Source of the DNA: G963668185 sp965237445
Lineage (GTDB): Bacteria; Chloroflexota; Dehalococcoidia; Lucifugimonadales; G963668185
Length of the DNA stretch: 64,000 nt
Assembly (NCBI GenBank): GCA_965237445.1
Contig: OZ250142.1
Coordinates: forward strand, 2,418,001-2,482,000
Direction: 5' to 3'
Shown here one piece after another: positions 37,722-45,198 of the stretch. The first letter of the stretch is position 1. Every line of letters starts with the position of its first letter. The position numbers and the translations under genes are program-made. Below the pieces are notes generated by a model that was not told where the DNA came from, made no database searches, and saw only the letters and a list, made by a program, of their open reading frames with translations.

Positions 37722-38244
37722 TCAGCAGACATGATTGAAACCTTGCTCCATGAGCATAGGTGAGATCCCTGTGACTGATAGGAGGTTCCACTGGTCAACT
37801 AGACCCTTGTATGTGTTCCGAAAATTGCACCAGCCTCTGTCGAGTCGCCGGCGGAGCGTACCCCCAGGAATATTGTGGCCTCTTTCGATGACGTGGTTTC
37901 GGACGTGGGCCGCAGCTACCTCGCGACTCGGCAAACGAAGTAAGTACAGACGCACAAAGTAACCCTGAGCCTTCCAGCGCGGAATCTTTCAAGCGTAATC
38001 TCTGCCGCTCAGAGTCGTTTCGCAGGCGAAGCTCTCTCCCCTGGCGGCCCACCCTTCGATCATTTCCAGCATCATCCGGCCGGCTCTGGCAGTAGCGTGT
38101 TAAGCTCGGCCGTTATCAAATCGGCGTTCACGAATGTCGGGTAGCCCGATTCGTTTACCGGGAACTCAGACTCAAACGTGGTCTTGCCTGCGGCGTCCGG
38201 TCCGGCAACAAGCAGAACTTCTTCGTTGGTCGAATAGCCGCCAT
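37722..38244 (-). pseudogene. Zeta-toxin-like P-loop kinase, broken
   Basis: On the minus strand from about 38230 the sequence reads EEVLLVAGPDAAGKTTFESE, a Walker A region, then FVNADLITAELN. After a frameshift near 38083 it reads MLEMIEGWAARGESFACETT and SGRDYA, meets an in-frame TGA where relatives have arginine, and continues KIPRWKAQGYFVRLYLLRLP to RRRLDRGWCNFRNTYKGLVD. This is the order of motifs in zeta-toxin/COG4185 kinases. Two lesions make it a pseudogene. Its 5' end lies close to the glcD start on the other strand. Confidence 0.8.
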
Positions 38245-38331
38245 CCTGTACGTCTGCTCCCAGTCCCTCGATTTGTTCCCTTCGCTTGGCTTGCTTATCA
38301 TGGCAGCTACCAAAGCACGGAGGCCGAAGCC

Positions 38332-39771
38332 CTGTCAGCGCAGCTGATCGAAGAGCTCAAGTCCGTCGTGGGGCCGGAGTACGTGGTACACCGCCCCGAA
38401 GACCTGATCGTGTATGAGTACGATGCGTCGATCGATACCTCCGTTCCGCTGGCCGTCGTACTGCCCGCAAGCACCGAACAGGTAGCGGAAGTCGTCTGCA
38501 TCGCCAGCGCGCATGGTGTTCCGATTGTGCCGCGCGGAGCGGGCACCGGGTTCAGCGGCGGGGCAATAGCGGGACCGAACTCTATTTCGTTGGGACTTGC
38601 TCGCCTCAATAGAATCCTCGAAATTGACACCGAGAATATGCTGGCTACTGTGGAACCAGGCGTAGTCAACCTCGAACTCTCCAATGCGGCGGCGGTACAC
38701 GGCCTCTACTACGCGCCCGATCCTTCCAGCCAGCATGTGTGCACAATCGGGGGCAACATCGCGGAGAACTCCGGCGGCCCGCACTGCCTCGCTTACGGCG
38801 TTACCACGAACCACGTGCTGGCGCTGCAGATTGTGAGAGCAGACGGCTTAGTTGAATGGATTGGCTCCGGTTCTCGCGAGACCACTGGGTACGACCTTCG
38901 CGGAGTCGTTATCGGCTCGGAGGGAACCCTGGCCGTCGTGACCAATATAGTGGTCAGGCTCCTCAGGAAGCCTGAAGCTGTGCGGACGCTTCTCGCCGTC
39001 TACTCAAAGATGGAGCAGGCCTCAGCCTCTGTTTCAGGAATCATCGCCGCCGGCATCGTTCCTGCGGCCGTGGAGATGATGGACGCCCTGTGCATCCGTG
39101 CCGTGGAGCCTGCCGTCAATGCCGGCTATCCGGCCGACGCCGAGGCGGTACTACTGGTTGAGGTAGACGGCCTGCATGAGACCGTCGACGAAGAGTCGCG
39201 CGATGTGGAAGAAATCTGTCGCATGCACGGGCCGATGGAATTCAGAACGGCGACGGACGAAGGTGAAAGGGCTCGTCTCTGGGCAGGTCGTAAAGGGGCC
39301 ATCGGCGCCTTAGGCCGGCTTGCGCCCAACTACTACCTGCTGGATGGCACCATACCCCGTACGCGCCTGTTGGAAGCGATGAAGGGCATCGATGAGATCT
39401 CAGAGCGGGCCGGCCTGCCCATCGCCAACGTGCTTCACGCGGGCGACGGCAATCTACATCCATGCATACTCTTTGATATTAGGGACGAGGACCACACAGC
39501 CCGCGCCGTCAAAGCCGGCGGCGAAATCTTGGAGCTGTGCGTGACGCTCGGCGGCGTACTGTCCGGAGAACATGGCATTGGGCTGGAAAAGCAGGAGTTC
39601 ATGCCACTCATGTTCACCGAAGAAGACATGGAGGCGATGTCTCGGTTGAAACCCGCCTTTGGAGCCGGCGACCTCTTCAACCCCGGCAAGGTGTTCCCCA
39701 AGGGGTCGGAATATACGGGTATCGAGCACTCTGCCCTCGTCGCCCATGCGGGCCCGGGCGCCTACGTGTAG
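38332..39771 (+). CDS. glcD: Glycolate oxidase FAD-linked subunit GlcD
   Basis: GlcD is the FAD subunit of glycolate (or D-lactate-type) dehydrogenase. After LIEELKSVVGPEYVVHRPED the FAD domain shows VPRGAGTGFSGGA and CTIGGNIAENSGGPHCLAYG, and the C-terminal domain HAGDGNLHPCILFD and GVLSGEHGIGLEK. The longest ORF reaches back to 38134 but that part lies over the zeta pseudogene and has no homology. No ATG, GTG or TTG lies between. CTG 38332 with GGAGG 8 bases upstream fits the expected N-terminus. It is the first gene of glcDEF. Confidence 0.92.
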   Translation: MSAQLIEELKSVVGPEYVVHRPEDLIVYEYDASIDTSVPLAVVLPASTEQVAEVVCIASAHGVPIVPRGAGTGFSGGAIAGPNSISLGLARLNRILEIDTENMLATVEPGVVNLELSNAAAVHGLYYAPDPSSQHVCTIGGNIAENSGGPHCLAYGVTTNHVLALQIVRADGLVEWIGSGSRETTGYDLRGVVIGSEGTLAVVTNIVVRLLRKPEAVRTLLAVYSKMEQASASVSGIIAAGIVPAAVEMMDALCIRAVEPAVNAGYPADAEAVLLVEVDGLHETVDEESRDVEEICRMHGPMEFRTATDEGERARLWAGRKGAIGALGRLAPNYYLLDGTIPRTRLLEAMKGIDEISERAGLPIANVLHAGDGNLHPCILFDIRDEDHTARAVKAGGEILELCVTLGGVLSGEHGIGLEKQEFMPLMFTEEDMEAMSRLKPAFGAGDLFNPGKVFPKGSEYTGIEHSALVAHAGPGAYV

Positions 39772-39777
39772 ACGGCA

Positions 39778-41076
39778 ATGCCGAACTTGACTTCCGCAGC
39801 TTCCATGACTTCGGATTCCCGCTCTAGCCGCTCGTATTCGATCGGTGGCGTTGCACCTGGCGCCGTCGCGGAGCCGGAGTCAGTCGAAGGCGTCCGATCC
39901 GCAATCGCCGAGGCGGCAACTCATGTCTCGTCGGTCGTCCCAGTTGGCGGCGGGACACGACTGGACATCGGCAATCGCCCCGACTCTATAGACTTGATGC
40001 TCTCATCCAGACGGTTGGACCGGCTCGTTAGGCACACGCCGGACGATCTGACTGCGGCGGCGGAGGCCGGTACAATGATTGCTGGCCTCCAGGGTGTTTT
40101 TGCGGAGCATGGCCAGTACTTGGCCGTAGACCCGCCCCTCCCGGATCGCGCCACGCTCGGCGGAACGCTTGCAGTCGGATTCTCAGGGCCTGCCAAGTGG
40201 CAGTACGGTAACGTGCGTGACTGCGTCATCGGATTGTCTGTGGTTCAGGCAGACGGCATGCTCACCAAGAGCGGCGGCCAGGTGGTCAAGAACGTCTCCG
40301 GCTATGACCTTGTCCGGATGCACGTTGGAGCCTTGGGAACGCTCGGCATGATTGTGGAGGCCTCGCTGAAGTTGACTCCTCTGCCCCGCACTGAGTCCAC
40401 ATTGTTGTCGGGCTTCCCCTCGGCAATTACGGCTTGGCAAGCCGGACTCGCGGTGTTCAGGAGCCGCGTCGTCCCTCTCGCGTTGACCGTCTTTGACGCT
40501 CAGGCCGGCAAGCTATTCGATATGCTAGCAGGCTCGCACGCGGCCCTTCTGGCTGTTCGATTGGGTGGCAGGAACTTGACCGTGGAACGCCAGGTACGCG
40601 AATGTCGATCTTTGATTGAACAGTCGGACGGTACTGTGCTCGAAGCAATCGACCGCGCCGAAGCGTCGCCCCTTTGGAACGGCCTGCGTGACTTTGGCTG
40701 GAGTGACCGTACTAGACCCGGCCTACTGCTTCGGGCTATGACAATGCCAACGGAAGGCGCCACCGCCCTTGAAGCGCTTGCAAAGTGCGGAGAGGATGGC
40801 CAACCGGCGCTCGTCGGACATCCGGCGCACGGCACAGTAAGCGCGGCTTGGTTCGGCGAAGCCGAGTCACCGCCTGTGTCCGCCCTCCTAGAGGCCCGCG
40901 GCACTGTTGAAGGTCTCGGCGGACGCTTGGTTATCGAACGATGCCCCGTAGAACTGAGTTCAGACATCGACGTTTGGGGCGACCCTGGGCCGGCACTGGC
41001 CACCATGCGAAAGTTGAAGGAGCAGTTCGATCCTGCCCGCATCTTCAACCCTGGCCGTTTCGTGGGCGGCATATAG
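39778..41076 (+). CDS. glcE: Glycolate oxidase FAD-binding subunit GlcE
   Basis: The 432-residue product is the second FAD-binding subunit of glycolate oxidase. It has the PCMH pattern VVPVGGGTRLDIGN, DPPLPDRATLGGTLAVGFSG, GQVVKNVSGYDLVRMHVGAL and the terminal DPARIFNPGRF. It starts 6 bases after the glcD stop and its TAG overlaps the glcF GTG. Confidence 0.93.
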   Translation: MPNLTSAASMTSDSRSSRSYSIGGVAPGAVAEPESVEGVRSAIAEAATHVSSVVPVGGGTRLDIGNRPDSIDLMLSSRRLDRLVRHTPDDLTAAAEAGTMIAGLQGVFAEHGQYLAVDPPLPDRATLGGTLAVGFSGPAKWQYGNVRDCVIGLSVVQADGMLTKSGGQVVKNVSGYDLVRMHVGALGTLGMIVEASLKLTPLPRTESTLLSGFPSAITAWQAGLAVFRSRVVPLALTVFDAQAGKLFDMLAGSHAALLAVRLGGRNLTVERQVRECRSLIEQSDGTVLEAIDRAEASPLWNGLRDFGWSDRTRPGLLLRAMTMPTEGATALEALAKCGEDGQPALVGHPAHGTVSAAWFGEAESPPVSALLEARGTVEGLGGRLVIERCPVELSSDIDVWGDPGPALATMRKLKEQFDPARIFNPGRFVGGI

Positions 41077-42383
41077 TGGCAACCCCCCTTCCGACATTCG
41101 CGGAACAATTGGGTCCTGCTGAAGAGGACCTCTACAAGTGCGTGCACTGCGGCTTCTGCCTGCAGGCATGCCCCACTTATGTTGAGACAGGACTGGAGAC
41201 CGAATCTCCCAGGGGCAGGATTGCCCTGATGAAGGCGGTCCGTTCTGGCCGGATCGGGATCACAGATAGCGTGATACAGCACTGGGAGCTCTGCATTCAG
41301 TGCAGGGCCTGTGAGGCAGCCTGCCCTTCCGGCGTTCCTTACGGCCGGATGATCGAGGCCACGATGGCGGAGACGGCTCGACAGCGTTCGTCTTCATGGG
41401 TCTCACGGCTCGTATCGGCTGCCGCACTCAATCACGTGCTGCCGCACCAACGCAGGCTCTCGATGGTCGTAGCAGGCGCTCGCCTCTATCGAAAGTCCGG
41501 CCTGCACGGCGCTGTTCGCAAGCTGCGGCTGCTGAAGCCGTTCCCGCGTGCGCTTGGCGATCTTCACGACTCGTTGCCTGATATTTCGGCGCACGGGTTC
41601 GGGGCACACGGTCAGGTGATTCCGGCCCGTGGTAAGGAGCGGGCACGAGTAGGCTTGCTTTCGGGATGCGTGATGCCGCTGGTGCACGGCCCTCAGATGG
41701 AATCCGTCGTCTCCGTGCTATCGAGAAATGGCTGTGAAGTGGTCATTCCGAACGGCCAGGTGTGCTGCGGTGCGATTCACAGCCACGTGGGCGATTTGGA
41801 ACAGGCTCGCCGGCTGGCCCGCAGTAACATCGAGGCGTTTTTCCGCGCCGGAGTGGACACAATCGTCGTGGCCTCGGCCGGATGCGGCGTTCGCATGAAG
41901 GAGTACGGCGACCTGCTGCGAGAAGATCCTGATTACGGTGAGCGGGCAACCCGGTTCGACTCCATGGTCAAGGACGTACATGAGTTCCTTGCCGCCCTGC
42001 CCATCGCGCCTCCAGCGGGCAACCTCAATAGCAAAGTGACTTACCAGGACTCTTGCCACCTGTCCCATGCACAGGGAATTACACGCCAACCCAGGGACTT
42101 GTTGGACGCCATTCCCGGAGTCCGGCGAGTCGAGATGGAGCACGCTTCGCGTTGCTGCGGCGCCGGCGGCACGTACACGATCACACAGCGCGAGTTCTCG
42201 CTGCGGTTGCTGGAGCGCAAGATGCGAACAGTCGCGGCAACTGGCGCGGACGTACTGGCGACGGCCAACCCGGGCTGTGCCATGCAGCTTGAGTTCGGTG
42301 CGCAACGCTATGGTGTGCCTGTAAAGGTACGATACATCACCGATCTTCTCGAAGAATCGTACAGGCTCGCTGAAGCTCAGTAG
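41076..42383 (+). CDS. glcF: Glycolate oxidase iron-sulfur subunit GlcF
   Basis: The 435-residue subunit has two 4Fe-4S motifs, CVHCGFCLQACP and CIQCRACEAACP, and two CCG-type cysteine-rich domains (NGQVCCGAIHSH; HASRCCGAGGTYTI). It passes electrons from GlcD/E towards the membrane quinone pool. GTG 41076 overlaps the glcE stop; the longer ORF start at 40941 lies inside glcE. It ends the glcDEF operon. Confidence 0.95.
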   Translation: MATPLPTFAEQLGPAEEDLYKCVHCGFCLQACPTYVETGLETESPRGRIALMKAVRSGRIGITDSVIQHWELCIQCRACEAACPSGVPYGRMIEATMAETARQRSSSWVSRLVSAAALNHVLPHQRRLSMVVAGARLYRKSGLHGAVRKLRLLKPFPRALGDLHDSLPDISAHGFGAHGQVIPARGKERARVGLLSGCVMPLVHGPQMESVVSVLSRNGCEVVIPNGQVCCGAIHSHVGDLEQARRLARSNIEAFFRAGVDTIVVASAGCGVRMKEYGDLLREDPDYGERATRFDSMVKDVHEFLAALPIAPPAGNLNSKVTYQDSCHLSHAQGITRQPRDLLDAIPGVRRVEMEHASRCCGAGGTYTITQREFSLRLLERKMRTVAATGADVLATANPGCAMQLEFGAQRYGVPVKVRYITDLLEESYRLAEAQ

Positions 42384-42460
42384 AAGTCCCTCTTCCTCCA
42401 GAGGCATTTCCCGCAAGGTGCGCGTCCACAGCTATCACGCCATGGCAAACAAGCCGCTGC

Positions 42461-42697
42461 CGAAAAATATGTTCCATTATGTTCCGTTTTGTTCCATTTC
42501 GTAGCTGGTACGGTGGAGTAATCGGGGCCGAAATGGAACACGAACAGGGCATGAATGGTACCTGGACGGTGCAAGAGTGGAACACAAACGGAACACGGTC
42601 CGTGCGACCGATTCCGTGCGAGCCGAAATACAGGCTCCAAGGCCGCGTGGCCGACAAGAGGCGTGTGACGATGTTCATGCGCTTATATTAGCACAGT
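42461..42697 (-). repeat. Phased-repeat element, copy B
   Basis: Read on the minus strand, GTGCTAATATAAGCGCATG (ATG at 42678) leads, 172 bases on, to AGCTACGAAA (42506-42497) and the 10-bp units TGGAACAAAA, CGGAACATAA and TGGAACATAT, then TTTTTCGG. It lies downstream of glcF. The minus-strand ORF 42337-42678 across it has a different frame over the repeats than copy A. Confidence 0.75.
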
Positions 42698-42984
42698 AGT
42701 TCTCAGAGGGCAAGGGACCATATGGATGCGCCTGGGTCTTTTCATTGTCATGCTGTGCGGAGTAAACCGGAGTCGAGAATCTCCCGGCCGGCAGATGCTT
42801 AACTACGCTCCGCTTCGTTCAGAATGACATAGCCAAGACGTTACTTGGCTCAGAACCTGTGCCGGCGAAGGCCGGTAACGATAATGAAAAGACCCAGGCA
42901 AGCTGTGCCTTGAAGAGACCTCCACAGGGCCGATGATTTACACTACCCGGCAACAACCATGACAGTTCCGAAAGGAGAGGGCAG
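42698..42984. other. Intergenic region before the SDR gene
   Basis: No gene is seen. There is a short dispersed-repeat-like stretch (CTCCGCTTCGTTCAGAATGA). The right end contains GAAAGGAGAGGG, the ribosome site of the SDR gene. Confidence 0.3.
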
Positions 42985-43776
42985 ATGGACCTTGGCCTGC
43001 AAGGCAAAGTAGCGGTGATAACAGGTGGTAGCGAGGGCATAGGCAAGGCTTCAGCGATTAAGCTTGCGGAGGAAGGCGCTGCAGTAGTGATATGCGCTCG
43101 GCGCGAGGACGTGCTTGAGGCCGCAGCCGCCGAGGCTCGCGAGGTCTCCGGCGGCAATGTCACCGGGATATCAACGGACGTTACTGACCCCGCACAGCTC
43201 GAGTGCCTTTTTGACCGGGTTGTCGACGCGCACGGCAGGCTGGACATCCTGGTGAATAACGCGGGCTCCTCCGCCGCCAGCTACTTTGGCGATGTCTCTG
43301 ACGAAGAGTGGCAGTATGACTTGGACCTGAAGCTGTTTGGGGCAATCAGGTGCTCCCGCCTTGCGATTCCCCACATGCGCAGGCAGGGCGGCGGCCGCAT
43401 CGTCAACGTCACAGCCGTTGCCGGAAAGGCGCCTCCCGGCAGTTCGGTACCTACGTCCGTCAGCAGGGCTGCGGGCATAGCACTCACAAAGGTCATGTCC
43501 AAGGACTACGCCCCGGACCAGATTCTCGTTAACACGGTCTGCATCGGGTTGATCAAAAGCGGCCAGATCGATAAACAGTGGATGAAGGACCGCGAGAACG
43601 AGCCAGACCTGACGCGCGACGAGTGGTACGCGCGCAGAGGCAAGACCATCCCCGTGGGCCGCGTTGGCGAGGCTGAAGAGGCTGCGAATGTGATCGCGTT
43701 CCTCGCTTCTGAAGCCGCCAGCTACATTACAGGAAGCTCGATCCACATCGACGGGGGCTCCGCGGCCACTATCTAG
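42985..43776 (+). CDS. Short-chain dehydrogenase/reductase with altered active site
   Basis: The 263-residue protein has the classical SDR layout: VITGGSEGIGKA for NAD(P), DVTDPAQ, LVNNAG and the C-terminal YITGSSIHIDGGSA. Instead of the usual Tyr-x3-Lys it reads VPTSVSRAAG: threonine or serine at the tyrosine place and arginine at the lysine place. Either another residue serves, or it does not catalyse a normal alcohol/ketone reaction. It converges on aroC with a gap of about 60 bases. Confidence 0.9.
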   Translation: MDLGLQGKVAVITGGSEGIGKASAIKLAEEGAAVVICARREDVLEAAAAEAREVSGGNVTGISTDVTDPAQLECLFDRVVDAHGRLDILVNNAGSSAASYFGDVSDEEWQYDLDLKLFGAIRCSRLAIPHMRRQGGGRIVNVTAVAGKAPPGSSVPTSVSRAAGIALTKVMSKDYAPDQILVNTVCIGLIKSGQIDKQWMKDRENEPDLTRDEWYARRGKTIPVGRVGEAEEAANVIAFLASEAASYITGSSIHIDGGSAATI

Positions 43777-43835
43777 CCTTCCGTAATCAGGCCATGCCCG
43801 AATTTGCCGGAAGCGGCATTGCCCGAGCCGGCGCC

Positions 43836-44924
43836 CTAGTTAGGGAAGCCGCGCTGCCCGCGTTGGCGCAGTGCGTGATCCGTCAACACGATTGCCAGCA
43901 TCGCTTCCACGATCGGCACCGCTCGTGGAAGCACGCACGGATCGTGCCGTCCCCTGCCCCGCATTGTTGCCGGCGCGCCGTCCTCGTCCACCGTGTCCTG
44001 TGCGCTCGCGATAGTCGCAGTCGGCTTGAATGCCGCTCGGACGACGATATTCTCTCCGTTGGAGATGCCGCCCTGTATCCCGCCGGAGTTGTTGGTTCTC
44101 GTGCGAATCCGGCCGCCCTCGCTGTAGAACGGGTCGTTGTGCTTCGAACCTGTGCTCTTTGTGCCGGCGAAGCCCGACCCAACTTCGAAACCCTTGCAGG
44201 CTGGGAGGGATAACATCGCCTTCGCGAGGTCGGCGTCCAGTTTGTCGAAGACAGGCTCGCCAAGTCCGGGTGGCACGCCTCGTGCCACGGCCTCCACCAC
44301 CCCTCCGAGAGAGTCTCCCGCCTTCCGGGCCTCCTTGATGCGTTCGATCATTTGGACGGCGATGTCCTGGTCCGGGCACCGCGCCGCGTTGGACTCCACG
44401 TCCTCAGGCCTCACCGTCTCAGGGTCCACGTCCGCCTTCAGACTCTGCACCCTCTTGACGTACCCAACGATCTCCACCCCGTACTCGGAGGCTAGGAAGA
44501 GCTTGCCGATGGCTCCTGCGGCCACGCGGCCTACGGTCTCTCTGGCTGAGGCCCGACCGCCCCCTTTCCAGTTCCGTATCCCGTACTTTGCCTGGTACGT
44601 GTAGTCAGCATGCGACGGCCTGTAGAGGTGCCGCATGTAATCGTAGTCTTTGCCCCTCGCGTCCCGGTTCCACACGCCGATAGAGATCGGAGTTCCAAGC
44701 GTCACGCCCTCGAACACCCCGGACAGTACTGTTGCCTCGTCGGCCTCTCGGCGCTGTGTGGAGATATCACTCTGGCCGGGCCGCCTGCGGTTCAGCTCCG
44801 CCTGGATGGCCTCGACCGAGAGCGGCAGCCCGGGTGGGCAGCCATCGACAGTTACGCCCACCGCGTCTCCGTGCGACTCGCCCCACGTAGTCACGCGGAA
44901 AGCGCGCCCAAAGGTGTTTCCCAT
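43836..44924 (-). CDS. aroC: Chorismate synthase AroC
   Basis: AroC makes chorismate from EPSP using reduced FMN, the last step of the shikimate pathway. The 362-residue product from ATG 44924 begins MGNTFGRAFRVTTWGESHG, the exact family opening, and has RRRPGQSDISTQRREAD, the GGGRASARET motif and the C-terminal RTNNSGGIQGGISNG and GRHDPCVLPRAVPI. The longer ORF to 45050 is not supported. It stands alone among shikimate genes here. Confidence 0.97.
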   Translation of the reverse strand: MGNTFGRAFRVTTWGESHGDAVGVTVDGCPPGLPLSVEAIQAELNRRRPGQSDISTQRREADEATVLSGVFEGVTLGTPISIGVWNRDARGKDYDYMRHLYRPSHADYTYQAKYGIRNWKGGGRASARETVGRVAAGAIGKLFLASEYGVEIVGYVKRVQSLKADVDPETVRPEDVESNAARCPDQDIAVQMIERIKEARKAGDSLGGVVEAVARGVPPGLGEPVFDKLDADLAKAMLSLPACKGFEVGSGFAGTKSTGSKHNDPFYSEGGRIRTRTNNSGGIQGGISNGENIVVRAAFKPTATIASAQDTVDEDGAPATMRGRGRHDPCVLPRAVPIVEAMLAIVLTDHALRQRGQRGFPN

Positions 44925-45100
44925 GCCGGTCTGCTCCGCTCGATTCCGGTTGATGCTCGCCCTGTCTGTCGAGTCTATCCTACCATCGGGGAAAGTCGGC
45001 ATGGTAACATCCGTCCCGGTCCCCAAAGCTGTTCGCATAGCTAAGACCACCTTGGCCGGCGGAGAGATTGCGGGTCCAGACTTAAACGCAAATGCGTGTC

Positions 45101-45187
45101 GGGTCCGGGCTTAACACCTGCGAGCGCCTCTCGTGGTATCACGAGTGAGTGCGCTCGCAGCCCGGGCCCAACCGACTTGAACATCGG
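45101..45187 (+). promoter_or_regulatory. Structured leader before the molybdenum hydroxylase gene
   Basis: A three-part hairpin can form: GGGTCCGGG (45101-45109) with CCCGGGCCC (45161-45169), one G-U pair; CTGCGAGCGC (45118-45127) with GCGCTCGCAG (45151-45160); and TCGTG-GTAT-CACGA at the tip. CCGA/TCGG (45172-45187) then forms a small stem next to the GGAGG of the gene. There is no T-run, so it is not a classical terminator. It may be a regulatory RNA. Confidence 0.6.
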
Positions 45188-45198
45188 AGGGCCTGCAC

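Noticed and set aside
37722..38244. Selenocysteine in the zeta-toxin-like gene
   Set aside because: The in-frame TGA falls where relatives have arginine, and a separate frameshift is present, so decay is the better explanation.
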